Shown here piece by piece: positions 1-8,979 of a stretch of 64,000 nt of DNA. Origin of the DNA: Ignavibacteriales bacterium (GTDB lineage Bacteria; Bacteroidota; Ignavibacteria; Ignavibacteriales; Melioribacteraceae); the NCBI GenBank assembly GCA_026390795.1, contig JAPLFG010000001.1, positions 186,001-250,000 of the forward strand, written 5' to 3'. Made by a program: the position numbers and the translations under genes. The notes beneath the pieces were generated by a model. The model ran no database searches. It saw only the letters and a program-made list of their open reading frames with translations, and was not told the origin of the DNA. How positions within the stretch are numbered: the stretch's first letter is position 1; each line of letters starts with the position of its first letter.

Positions 1-1752
1 ACAAAAGAAAACCTAAAATTCCTCTCAAATGAAAAAAGAACCAAAGCCGGAATTTTGTATTCAAAATATACCGAGAATATGCTAAACCCGGGAAGTACAT
101 GGCTAAAGGATAATGTTGATACATGGAAACAAAAAATAAAAGATGCAAAATTAGATTATGATATAATTACCGATCAAACAATTGAACTCGGCGAACATTT
201 CGAATATAAATTGATTGTTTTACCGGGTTCTAAGTCTTTGAGCGATAAAGAAATAATGCAGCTGAAACGTTATGTTGAAAACGGTGGTAGTATTTTCGTT
301 ACCGGCGGTCCTGCTACTTATTCGGATGAAGGAAAATGGAGAGGGTGGGATTTCTTTAAAGAAGTATTTGGAATGAATTTTAACCGTGAAATTAAACCGG
401 AAGAATATTATAAAGTACATACATTGCGCGGTAATCTTCCCATTACAGCCCAGATTCCTACTGGTTACGCTTTAAAAGTTGCAACATGGGATCGCCCAAT
501 TTATGCCGAGGTGGTTGAACCAAGAACAACACAAGTAAGTTTCTGGTATGACTTCAGGAGAGAAGCCGGACTAGTAAGAGAAGAGATTCAAAAGAGTGCA
601 GGTATTTCATACGGTACATATGGTAAGGGCAGATTTGTTTGGTACGGATTTGAAATTAATTCGGTAATTGGGGTTCAAAAAGATTACATCTTTTTTGAAA
701 GACTCTTTAATAATTCAGTTAACTGGTTAATATATCAACCGACAGCATTTGTAAAAGATTGGCCGGCGCAGTATGACGCGGCTTTAGTTATAGTGCCTTC
801 AATTAAAGAACAGCCAGGTAATATTTATAATCTCACAAAGATTTTAAATACCTCTAAAACACCAGTAACATATTTTATTGATCCATCGGTCGCAACTCAA
901 AATCATGGGTTTGTTAGATCGTTAGCCAAAAACGGCGAATTAGGTGCTATAATTGATTTAGGATATATTGAATCGCCTCTAGATACAGTCAATAAATTAT
1001 TTAGTAAGGAAGTACAGTTTTCAACATTTAAGTTTGTGACGGATACATTAAGGAAGATTAGTGGGAAACCTATTAGAGCAATAATGCCGTTAAACGGGTA
1101 TTACGATGATAATACACTTCAAGCGATGGCATCTCTGAATTATGAATTTTTGGTTACTGATTCATTAACAGACCGCTCGGTGCCGGAAATTAGAGTTAGA
1201 AATAATAAACCGATAATGATTATTACAAAAACCGCACGCGATGATTATGAAGTAGTTCGTAATTATGGTTTAGTTAATACATCCTTTCAACGGTATACTT
1301 ATGAAGAAGATGTTGACCGTGTGTTATTTGAGGGAGGGCTTTATGTTTTCAAGGTACATACAGATTACCAGCTGCAGCCGCAATATTCTTCTGTAATCAG
1401 TGACATATTAAAGTACGCAGCTAGCAAAAAGATGTGGATTACTTCTTTAAAGGAATTACAAACTTGGTGGATGAAACGTCAAGGTGTTGAAGTTAGGTAT
1501 GAAACAAGAAGTAAGCGAAGGATTGCTGTTGAGTTTACAAATCCAAGAAATGAAAAAATTGATTCATTGGTTATCCAAGTGAACCTTAATAAGAAAGTAA
1601 AAAATGTAGAGGTCTCTTCAGACATTATTAATACTAAAATTCCAAAATATAAATTGACAAGTGAAGGTCAAACCATCTATTTCTACTTAGAAAAAATGGA
1701 TGCGCATGAATCTCGCTCTTTACTTGTAGATTTTGATAATGTCGAAAATTGA
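1..1752 (+). CDS. Protein with degenerate amidotransferase-like and polysaccharide deacetylase-like domains (5' end cut by window)
   Basis: The reading frame is open back to base 1, so the start lies outside the window; the TTG at 55 is internal. Around bases 190-480 there is a class I glutamine amidotransferase-like fold (KLIVLPGSKSLSD, then VENGGSIFVTGGP), as in beta-galactosidase trimerisation domains, but the nucleophile-elbow cysteine is absent. From about base 760 the protein resembles NodB-type polysaccharide deacetylases (WPAQYDAAL, TYFIDPS, ELGAIIDLGY), but the Asp-Asp and His-x-x-x-His metal ligands of active enzymes are not there. The C-terminal 100 residues look like a beta-sandwich. 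I infer a carbohydrate-binding or scaffold protein acting outside the cytoplasm. The signal peptide cannot be seen. A 209-base gap separates it from the next gene. Function unknown; domain reading is moderately sure. Confidence 0.6.
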   Translation, partial: TKENLKFLSNEKRTKAGILYSKYTENMLNPGSTWLKDNVDTWKQKIKDAKLDYDIITDQTIELGEHFEYKLIVLPGSKSLSDKEIMQLKRYVENGGSIFVTGGPATYSDEGKWRGWDFFKEVFGMNFNREIKPEEYYKVHTLRGNLPITAQIPTGYALKVATWDRPIYAEVVEPRTTQVSFWYDFRREAGLVREEIQKSAGISYGTYGKGRFVWYGFEINSVIGVQKDYIFFERLFNNSVNWLIYQPTAFVKDWPAQYDAALVIVPSIKEQPGNIYNLTKILNTSKTPVTYFIDPSVATQNHGFVRSLAKNGELGAIIDLGYIESPLDTVNKLFSKEVQFSTFKFVTDTLRKISGKPIRAIMPLNGYYDDNTLQAMASLNYEFLVTDSLTDRSVPEIRVRNNKPIMIITKTARDDYEVVRNYGLVNTSFQRYTYEEDVDRVLFEGGLYVFKVHTDYQLQPQYSSVISDILKYAASKKMWITSLKELQTWWMKRQGVEVRYETRSKRRIAVEFTNPRNEKIDSLVIQVNLNKKVKNVEVSSDIINTKIPKYKLTSEGQTIYFYLEKMDAHESRSLLVDFDNVEN

Positions 1753-1932
1753 TTTGGTCTCCAATATTGAATATTCTCAGTTATCGACCGAGAATTATAT
1801 ACGATAGAAGAAATATGAAACGCACGTCAGAAATCTTTTAGTTGTGGATAAATATTTAATTATATGCTTTAGATATAGTAATTCTATGAAAAATTGAGTT
1901 TATTATTGCTGTAAAAACTGTTTCTCATTCAT

Positions 1933-1940
1933 TAAATTTG
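1933..1940 (+). promoter_or_regulatory. Candidate -7 element (TAnnTTTG type) upstream of the FnIII lipoprotein
   Basis: TAAATTTG matches the TAnnTTTG consensus of the FCB-group primary sigma factor and lies 22 bases before the ATG. A TTG at 1906-1908 is 24 bases upstream, further than the usual 19-21, so the -33 element is weak. The rest of the 1753-1961 gap shows no other structure. Confidence 0.35.
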
Positions 1941-1961
1941 GATCATAAAAAAAATAAATAG

Positions 1962-3209
1962 ATGAACCACCCAAAGAAAAAAATATTTACTTATTTAATT
2001 GCAGCATTATTCCTCGTCTTTTTCCTATTCGGATGTGTGGAATCTGTAACTGACACTCAAACATCTACTACTCCGTCAATTGATGTGTTTAGTCCAAAGA
2101 CAGGTGATACTGTAAAGGTTGGACAAAATGTAATTAACTATCAGGCTGCAGATGGCGCCAGCGGGCAGGGATTGTCATACTTCGAACTTTATGTCAATAA
2201 CACTCTCAAAAAAAAATATTCGCAACCTACAGACGGCAATCCAACAATTTATCTGGAAGTTGATTCTGCTTTAATTCATACAAGAATAAGTTATAGTCTT
2301 AAAGTGTATAACTTAGGCGGTAAGTGGAAAGAAAGTAAATTGCAAGAGAACATTTATGTTAAAGATAAAGTACCGTTAGCTCCAACAAATTTGGTTCTCT
2401 CTCGTTATGGAAATAATTCGGTAATTCTCAAATGGGATCCTTATTTACCGAAAAACGCAGATGGTTTTGAATTGTGGAGAAGAGATGTCATCAACGGTGT
2501 AGAAATTCCTTATAGGAAAATCAAAAGTCTTCCCGTGAGCAATTTAAGTTATACAGACGGAAACTTGTCCCAGTATCAGGAGTATTCCTATTATTTAAAA
2601 GCTTATAATGAATCTGGCTCCTCCGCCAGCAATATTGTTAGTACCAGTTCTTTACCTGACGGTCCTTGGAATTTACAAGCTGAAGCTATTGGAGCAAGTT
2701 CAGTCCATCTAAAGTGGGTTGATTTTGCCTTAAATGAAACAGCTTTTCAAATCGAAAGAACCGACCCCGCAACGAACGAATTTAAAATCATTAAAATTAC
2801 TGAGGGTCCTAACATAACCGAATATTATGATAATTCTGTTTCAGCTAGTACTGCGTATAGTTACCGTGTAGCATATTTTACTCAAACAACTATGAGTTCT
2901 TATTCCAACATTGTAACTTTAACAACATTCCATGCAGATGTAACGGCTCCGTCAGAATTAGCCTCGACATTTGTTGCAGAAGGTTTGCAAATATCGTGGA
3001 AAGATAATAGTCAAAGTCTTTCTAAAGGAACAATAATTGAACGCCAGATCGGTTCTAATGAATTTGTTGAGATTGGAAATGTAAGTTCAGATAAAACTTC
3101 ATTCATTGATCGAGCTCCGGTGAGTGGAGTTTCTTACTATAGAGTTAGACAAATATTAGGAACAAAAACATATACTCCATATTCGAATAGTCTAAGGGTA
3201 ATATTCTAA
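1962..3209 (+). CDS. Fibronectin type III repeat lipoprotein
   Basis: The N-terminus is a lipoprotein signal: basic MNHPKKK, a hydrophobic run, then the lipobox LFGC with Cys at about residue 25, so the mature protein is lipid-anchored in the envelope. After a first bacterial Ig-like unit (residues about 40-130, SIDVFSPKTGDTV) come three fibronectin type III repeats at about 135-230, 232-325 and 328-415, each with the typical LKWDPY / LKWVDF / ISWKDN strand and a YSYRV- or YYRVR-type strand. No catalytic domain is visible, which suggests ligand or glycan binding or a spacer role. The stop lies only 5 bases before the PAS hybrid kinase, so the two are probably co-transcribed; a role as an external partner of that pathway is speculation. 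The ATG start is the only one that gives a full signal peptide. Confidence 0.8.
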   Translation: MNHPKKKIFTYLIAALFLVFFLFGCVESVTDTQTSTTPSIDVFSPKTGDTVKVGQNVINYQAADGASGQGLSYFELYVNNTLKKKYSQPTDGNPTIYLEVDSALIHTRISYSLKVYNLGGKWKESKLQENIYVKDKVPLAPTNLVLSRYGNNSVILKWDPYLPKNADGFELWRRDVINGVEIPYRKIKSLPVSNLSYTDGNLSQYQEYSYYLKAYNESGSSASNIVSTSSLPDGPWNLQAEAIGASSVHLKWVDFALNETAFQIERTDPATNEFKIIKITEGPNITEYYDNSVSASTAYSYRVAYFTQTTMSSYSNIVTLTTFHADVTAPSELASTFVAEGLQISWKDNSQSLSKGTIIERQIGSNEFVEIGNVSSDKTSFIDRAPVSGVSYYRVRQILGTKTYTPYSNSLRVIF

Positions 3210-3214
3210 CAGAT

Positions 3215-6200
3215 ATGACTAGCAACGTTAAAACAAATACTTTGCAGCAGAGTTTGACCGGAACGCCTTCGGTCATCATTGATAAAGGTGGAAAAATAAT
3301 TGCACTTAGTCCGGAATTTAAAAATCTCATTCCTGCATCAAATGCTCAAGTAAACTTTTTCGAACTATTTGATGAAGATAGATTACTCACTCTTCAGCGA
3401 ATATTTATTGATGTAAGAAAATTTGAGACGATTTCTAAAGATATCATACAATTAGAAACAACACTCGGTCAAACTAGTTTTGAAATTGTTATCTCACCTT
3501 TGCGAAGTGAGAATAATATTTATTTCCTCGTAAATTTTAACGAAGCGAATCAAAATAGAATTAGTTCTGAAACAAATAAATTGTGGATCGCATCTACTGA
3601 GTTGGAAAAAATTGTTGATGACAAAAGGATTATATCTGTTATCAATAAGATAAAATTAACATTTCCTTTTACATTCATAGAAAAAGCTAAAATTCAAAAA
3701 GAAATTAATGAATTGAGTGAATATTTTTGGATCAAAGACAACGAGAGCAACTATCAACTTGTCAATGATAAATATGCTGATTCCCTTGGTTTTAAAGCAA
3801 ACCAGCTTGAGAACAAAAAAGAAGAAGAATTCCTTCCAAAATATTTAACCAATCTTTACAAAACTGTTGATTCATACATTATGAGTTCGACAAATTCAGT
3901 TATTATTGATAGTATCTCATCTCCAATTGCAGCAGGTGCTTTGCGGAATCTCTCTGTAGTTCAGTTTCCACTTTGTGATTTGGATAATAATGTGGTTGCA
4001 ATAATTGGTTTTTCTCAAAAGAGCGAGCAATCTTTAACCTGTAAAAACCAAACAAATATTCAGTTTTATCTTAGAGAGATTCCCTCACCGGTCATTTTCT
4101 TTGATAAGGAATTTAAAATCTCTGCCTATACCTATGAGTTTTTACGATTCATGAGTATTAGCGAAAAAATGGATTTAATCGGACAGGAGATAACGAAGAT
4201 ATTTGAAAAAGGATTAATACCTTTTATAGAAAATTATTTGAAAGATGAAAAATTAACCGGTGATCAAGTATTTGATTATGTCCTCATGGAGAAAAAACAG
4301 TTAAACGTCGAAGTCCATTTAAAAAAAATATTTGACGAGAACTTTGAATACACGGGCACAAGGATTTCCTTAGTACAAAATGTAGAGAAAAATTCCGAAA
4401 CTGAAGCTAAAGCAAAAATGTATGATGCGATTATTCAATACTCGCATCAAGCAATGTTTGTTTACGATATAGAAAACCTCAAGTTTCTTGAAGTGAATGA
4501 AGAGGCGTTAAAATTATATGGATACAAGCGTGGCGAGTTTTTAAATATGGATTTAACAGATCTATATGCACCGGAGGACATACAAACGATTATTCAATCT
4601 GGTGAGAGCAAGTTGGTACCGGGAAGTTATAGCGGGCCTTGGCGCCATAAAAAAAATGACGGCACTTCAGTTCTGGTTGAAATTAATAGATCATCTATTG
4701 AATTCAATGATAAAAAATGTCATCTAAATATTGTCCGTAATGTATCTGAACAGGCGGAGCTTAAAAAACGAAGTCAAATTCTCGAGACAGCCTTTGAATA
4801 TTCCGGTGATGCAATATTTAACACAGATAAAGATGGATTTATTACTGAGATAAATGACTCAGTATCTAAGCGGTTGGGCTACTCAAAAAAAGATCTACAG
4901 ACGCGCCCTTTTATAACTCTAGTTTCGGATGAAGATCGTGCTAAGGTTAATAAAAATATTTTTCATTCTGGGCTTCTTAAAACAATCACTCTGGAAGTCG
5001 GGTTTAAAAAACCATCGGGAACTTTTCAAAAAGCTACAGTTATAGCGGCTCCAATAAAAGATTACAACGGAGATATCGATTCATTTATTCTAATAATAAA
5101 ACTTATAGATGAACCAGTGAATTCTAAAGATGTAAAACATTTGCAGGAAGATTCCGCGAGTAAAGCGGATCCGCCGTTCCTATCGAATGTTTTCCACGAA
5201 ATACTTACACCAATAAATGTAATCCTCGGATTTACACAAGAATTGGGAGATAGTATACCAGATCCGAACGGAGAGCAAAAAGAAGCTATCGATATAATTA
5301 AAGAGAATCAAAAACTTTTGCTACAGGTTATGGATAATGCTGTTGAGTATTCTACGCTTGAACAGAAAGTCATTAAGTTTAAACCGGAAGAGATAAAGTT
5401 TATTGATGTTATTAATGAACTGAAAGAAAATACTCGTAAAACTGCAGAAGATAAAAAAGTTGAAATGGCTTACGGGAAAATATCTACTTCTTTGATGCTG
5501 GAGACGGATCGATCAAAGTTTTTATCATTGTTAAGCTTATTTATAAAATTTGCAATTCAGATAACAAAAGAAAATTCCATTTATCTTTCTGCCGGAATCT
5601 ACGATTCCAATTTTTGTGCTGTCCGTATAAAAGATACACGTAATGCAATAACTCCTTATTTGGTGAAAGCGTTTACCGAAATATTTTCCGAAGATGAAAA
5701 TATGAGTAGAAGGAATTACGGCTTCTCTCGATTTTCTGTTAAACTTGCAAAAAAAATAATTGAGTTATTATCTGTTCGTAAAGAAATAATTATGAAAGAA
5801 GGGGAACCGCAAGAGTATGCTCTCATCTTTCCTCTAAAATTTGTTATTGGTGACAAAGAAAAAATGGAAGTTGAGAGTGTTGTTGCTTCTAAAAAAACTG
5901 AGACAAAGCAGCATACACAACCATCGATAAAACAATTTGCTGAAGATCTTGCCGGTGAAAAAATAATGGTTTCGGAGAAAAAACAGTTGGATCTTTCTCA
6001 ACTCTCTTGTTTATATCTGGAAGATCAGGTCGACTCGCAAATGCTTTTTAAAGTTCAATTGAAGGATCTAAAGAGCATTGAATTTGCACCTAGTTTCGAA
6101 AGCGCATTGCCGTTGCTTAAAACTAAGAAATTTGATTTCATTGTAATGGATATTAATCTACAAGGTGAGTATAACGGACTTGATGCATTAAGAATTATTC

Positions 6201-6361
6201 GTAAAATGCCCGGTTATAAAGATATTCCGATAATAGCTTCAACTGCATATGTCCAACCCGGGGCACGAGATAATTTTATATCTGCTGGTTTTACGGAATT
6301 TGTTTCTAAACCATTATTGCGCGAAAAGCTTTTAGACGTAATTAGAATTTTATTCTCATAG
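3215..6361 (+). CDS. Soluble PAS-domain hybrid histidine kinase/response regulator with degenerate ATPase domain
   Basis: A 1048-residue signalling protein without a membrane segment, hence cytoplasmic. Four PAS-like units can be placed at about 170-270, 285-395, 405-510 and 520-640. A dimerisation/phosphoacceptor helix follows with His661 in FHEILTPINVILGF. The HATPase region (about 760-900) is badly eroded: the N-box asparagine, the DxGxG loop and the second Gly-rich loop are not recognisable, although the length and order fit. The C-terminus (about 935-1048) is a receiver domain with an acidic pair (LEDQVD), phosphoacceptor Asp979 (IVMDINL), a Thr switch (ASTAY) and Lys in SKP. I infer a phosphorelay component or scaffold that may receive rather than generate phosphoryl groups. 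It sits 5 bases after the FnIII lipoprotein gene and has no DNA-binding output domain of its own. Confidence 0.85.
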   Translation: MTSNVKTNTLQQSLTGTPSVIIDKGGKIIALSPEFKNLIPASNAQVNFFELFDEDRLLTLQRIFIDVRKFETISKDIIQLETTLGQTSFEIVISPLRSENNIYFLVNFNEANQNRISSETNKLWIASTELEKIVDDKRIISVINKIKLTFPFTFIEKAKIQKEINELSEYFWIKDNESNYQLVNDKYADSLGFKANQLENKKEEEFLPKYLTNLYKTVDSYIMSSTNSVIIDSISSPIAAGALRNLSVVQFPLCDLDNNVVAIIGFSQKSEQSLTCKNQTNIQFYLREIPSPVIFFDKEFKISAYTYEFLRFMSISEKMDLIGQEITKIFEKGLIPFIENYLKDEKLTGDQVFDYVLMEKKQLNVEVHLKKIFDENFEYTGTRISLVQNVEKNSETEAKAKMYDAIIQYSHQAMFVYDIENLKFLEVNEEALKLYGYKRGEFLNMDLTDLYAPEDIQTIIQSGESKLVPGSYSGPWRHKKNDGTSVLVEINRSSIEFNDKKCHLNIVRNVSEQAELKKRSQILETAFEYSGDAIFNTDKDGFITEINDSVSKRLGYSKKDLQTRPFITLVSDEDRAKVNKNIFHSGLLKTITLEVGFKKPSGTFQKATVIAAPIKDYNGDIDSFILIIKLIDEPVNSKDVKHLQEDSASKADPPFLSNVFHEILTPINVILGFTQELGDSIPDPNGEQKEAIDIIKENQKLLLQVMDNAVEYSTLEQKVIKFKPEEIKFIDVINELKENTRKTAEDKKVEMAYGKISTSLMLETDRSKFLSLLSLFIKFAIQITKENSIYLSAGIYDSNFCAVRIKDTRNAITPYLVKAFTEIFSEDENMSRRNYGFSRFSVKLAKKIIELLSVRKEIIMKEGEPQEYALIFPLKFVIGDKEKMEVESVVASKKTETKQHTQPSIKQFAEDLAGEKIMVSEKKQLDLSQLSCLYLEDQVDSQMLFKVQLKDLKSIEFAPSFESALPLLKTKKFDFIVMDINLQGEYNGLDALRIIRKMPGYKDIPIIASTAYVQPGARDNFISAGFTEFVSKPLLREKLLDVIRILFS

Positions 6362-6412
6362 ATTGAATTTCATTCTACAACTTTTTTCTTATGCTTTTCC
6401 GGTTTTAAAAAT

Positions 6413-7711
6413 TTAATCAACATCATTTACAAATACCACAAGCATAGCAGCAATAAACATTGAAACGCCCCCTACAAGCAGTGCATAGATTGCTTCATTT
6501 CCCATAAGATGGCTTACCAAAAAGCCAAGGATGGCTGCCGCTGTTATCTGTGGAATTACAATAAAGAAGTTAAAAATCCCCATATAAACCCCCATTTTAT
6601 CCGATGGGAGTGAACCTGCTAAAATTGCATATGGCATAGAGAGAATTGAGGCCCAAGCCAAGCCGATTCCAAGTTCTGAAATTAGTAGTAGATTTGGATC
6701 TTTTATAAAGTAAAAAGAGATAAGACCAATTCCTCCTGCGACTAAACTTATCATATGAACAGTCTTCCGGGAGGTTCTTTTGGCAATCCAAGGAAGTAAA
6801 AATGCAGTTAGAGCTGCAAAGCCGTTATACACTGCAAACAAAATTCCAACCCAATTAGCTCCTTCATTATATAAAGTACTGGTCGGATCACTTGCACCAT
6901 ATATGTGATGAGTTACTGCGGGCGTTGAATAAATCCACATTGCAAATAAGGCAAACCAAGAGAAAAATTGAACGAAAGCTAGTTGAATCATCGTTTTTGG
7001 CATTCCAGTAAAAGCTCTAAAAATTTCCAGAACTCCTTTGAGTAAACCCTTATTCTCTAATTTGTTACGCTCGAATAGTTCAACATTTTCCGGGGGATAT
7101 TCCTTTGTTCTAAAGACAGTCCATCCTACTGCTGATATGAATGCAAAAGCGCCGACATAAAATGAATATCTGACTGATGGTGGAATTTCTCCATGCGGTG
7201 CAGTATTACTGATTCCAAGCCAATTAGTAAAAATATATGGTAAAGCCGATGCAATTATTGCTCCGGTCCCAATGAAAAAACTTTGAACGGCAAAACCGGT
7301 TGTGCGCTGTTCTGATGGTAGAATATCTGCCACTAATGCACGGAAAGGTTCCATAGAAATATTAATAGAAGCGTCCATCATCCAGAGCATGCCGGCAGCA
7401 ATCCATAAAGCAGGTGAGTTTGGCATTATAACCAGCCCGAGTGAAGCCAGTATCGCACCAAATAAAAAATAAGGGCGACGTCTGCCAAGTTTACCCCATG
7501 TTCTATCACTTAAATATCCAATAATCGGTTGGACAATCAACCCGGTCGCAGGTGCTGCAATCCAGAGGATCGGAATTTCATCAATACTGGCGCCTAAAGT
7601 TTCAAATATGCGACTAACATTTGCATTTTGAAGTGCAAATCCAAATTGAATTCCTAAAAATCCAAAGCTCATATTCCAAACTTGCCAAAAGTTTAATCGA
7701 TTCTTCAACAT
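6413..7711 (-). CDS. MFS transporter, SLC45/glycoside-type sugar permease
   Basis: A 432-residue polytopic inner-membrane protein with about 12 hydrophobic segments. The loop after helix 2 carries the MFS motif in the form YLSDRTWGKLGRRRPYF, and helix 1 has FGIQFGFALQ-like residues; together these are typical of the SLC45/sucrose-maltose type permeases that FCB bacteria place beside glucan-degradation genes. The substrate is therefore probably a disaccharide or oligosaccharide, taken up with protons, but this is inferred from family only. I start at the ATG at 7711; a TTG at 7723 would add four residues and neither has a clear Shine-Dalgarno. The gene is divergent from the small ORF and fni to its right. 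A second member of the same family lies at 56572-57840, about 50 kb away. Confidence 0.8.
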   Translation of the reverse strand: MLKNRLNFWQVWNMSFGFLGIQFGFALQNANVSRIFETLGASIDEIPILWIAAPATGLIVQPIIGYLSDRTWGKLGRRRPYFLFGAILASLGLVIMPNSPALWIAAGMLWMMDASINISMEPFRALVADILPSEQRTTGFAVQSFFIGTGAIIASALPYIFTNWLGISNTAPHGEIPPSVRYSFYVGAFAFISAVGWTVFRTKEYPPENVELFERNKLENKGLLKGVLEIFRAFTGMPKTMIQLAFVQFFSWFALFAMWIYSTPAVTHHIYGASDPTSTLYNEGANWVGILFAVYNGFAALTAFLLPWIAKRTSRKTVHMISLVAGGIGLISFYFIKDPNLLLISELGIGLAWASILSMPYAILAGSLPSDKMGVYMGIFNFFIVIPQITAAAILGFLVSHLMGNEAIYALLVGGVSMFIAAMLVVFVNDVD

Positions 7712-7801
7712 AATTTTGCCCAAGTGATTAGTTTATAATTTGATGAACAATTTAACCGAATGCTGTTTAAAAATCTTTATAAAAATTAGAAGATGTTATA
7801 A

Positions 7802-7936
7802 TTGAAAAAAAATAGATCTTCTTTTTACAAATCAAATTGGTTAAATGCTTCTCATTTTGATGAAAATGTCGAAAATCAAATCAGAGAATCTGAGTTAAAA
7901 AATTTTTATTTTGTCACCGAAATTAATTCTTGCTAA
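7802..7936 (+). CDS. Possible small protein upstream of fni (44 residues)
   Basis: A TTG-initiated frame of 44 codons fills most of the 7712-7938 gap and ends 2 bases before the fni ATG. The stop TAA directly before the TTG means the frame begins exactly there. The translation begins MKKNRSSFYKSNW and ends FYFVTEINSC. It has no hydrophobic segment and no motif I recognise, and there is no clear Shine-Dalgarno. In DNA this AT-rich an open frame of this size can arise by chance, so it may be a leader peptide, a gene remnant or nothing. Confidence 0.2.
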   Translation: MKKNRSSFYKSNWLNASHFDENVENQIRESELKNFYFVTEINSC

Positions 7937-7938
7937 AA

Positions 7939-8979
7939 ATGGCTGAAAGTAAAATATCACAAAGGAAAAAAGACCATATTCAACTCTGTCTAACAGATGA
8001 AGTTGGTTTTAAAGCCAAAACAAATGGTTTTGAGAATTACGAATTCGAACATAATGCGCTAACCGAAGTCGAATTTAACAAAATAGATCTTTCCACAAAG
8101 TTTATTGGCAAGAAAATAAACTATCCGTTTTTAATTTCATGCATGACCGGCGGGACGAAAGAAGCTGAAAAAATAAATGAACAATTAGCTTTGACCGCCA
8201 AAATACTTAATATTCCAATTGGTATCGGCAGTCAGCGGCAGGCACTTGAAAATAAGAAGCATCACTCTTCATATAGAGTAGTTAGACGTAACGCCGGAAA
8301 AGTTCCAGTACTCGGAAATATTGGCGCATCTCAAATTGCAAAATCAAAAAATGGAATCGATGAAATAAAATCGCTTATTGACCTTGCTGAAGCGGATGCA
8401 ATGGTAATCCATCTGAACCCGCTGCAAGAATTATTACAATTGGATGGGGAACCGGACTTAAAAGGACTTTTGAAGAATCTTGAAAGAATTTGTTCTAAAA
8501 TTCAAACTCCAATTATAGTCAAAGAAGTTGGATCTGGAATTTCCAATTCTGTTGCCAAAAAGTTATTAGAGATTGGAGTGAAAGGAATTGATATCGCCGG
8601 AGCGGGTGGTACAAGTTGGGCCGCGGTAGAATTATTGAGAAAAAATGAAGAGGATAGCTATTTTAGAGATTGGGGTCTGCCAACTTCTTATTGTGTTAGA
8701 ACTGTAAAAGAACTGAAAAGTAATTTTCGATTTACTTTGATCGCTTCCGGCGGTATTTACAATGGAGTTGATATTGCCAAATCGATTGCATTGGGTGCTG
8801 ATCTAAGTGCTTCAGCAAGAATCATTCTTCAAGATGTAATGAAAAGTAATGTTGAAGGAGTTGTCAAATTAATTGAATCTTGGTTTTTGACAGTGAAGAA
8901 AATTATGTTTTTAACTAACTGTGATAGTATTAAAAAACTAACCAATGTTGGGTTGATTAAAAAAAAGGATTTGTTTTGA
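7939..8979 (+). CDS. fni: Type 2 isopentenyl-diphosphate delta-isomerase (FMN-dependent)
   Basis: This enzyme interconverts isopentenyl and dimethylallyl diphosphate in the cytoplasm using reduced FMN, supplying the starter for polyprenyl synthesis. Visible family marks are RKKDHIQLCL at the N-terminus, FLISCMTGGT, GIGSQRQAL, VLGNIGASQ, IVKEVGSGIS and the FMN phosphate-binding GIDIAGAGGTSWAAVE, then ASGGI and GADLSASAR near the end. The 346-residue length is normal. I start at the ATG at 7939 (MAESKISQRKKDH); a TTG three codons earlier is possible. The stop overlaps the TTG start of the polyprenyl synthase by 4 bases, so the substrate-forming and substrate-using enzymes are translationally coupled at the head of a long operon. 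Confidence 0.93.
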   Translation: MAESKISQRKKDHIQLCLTDEVGFKAKTNGFENYEFEHNALTEVEFNKIDLSTKFIGKKINYPFLISCMTGGTKEAEKINEQLALTAKILNIPIGIGSQRQALENKKHHSSYRVVRRNAGKVPVLGNIGASQIAKSKNGIDEIKSLIDLAEADAMVIHLNPLQELLQLDGEPDLKGLLKNLERICSKIQTPIIVKEVGSGISNSVAKKLLEIGVKGIDIAGAGGTSWAAVELLRKNEEDSYFRDWGLPTSYCVRTVKELKSNFRFTLIASGGIYNGVDIAKSIALGADLSASARIILQDVMKSNVEGVVKLIESWFLTVKKIMFLTNCDSIKKLTNVGLIKKKDLF

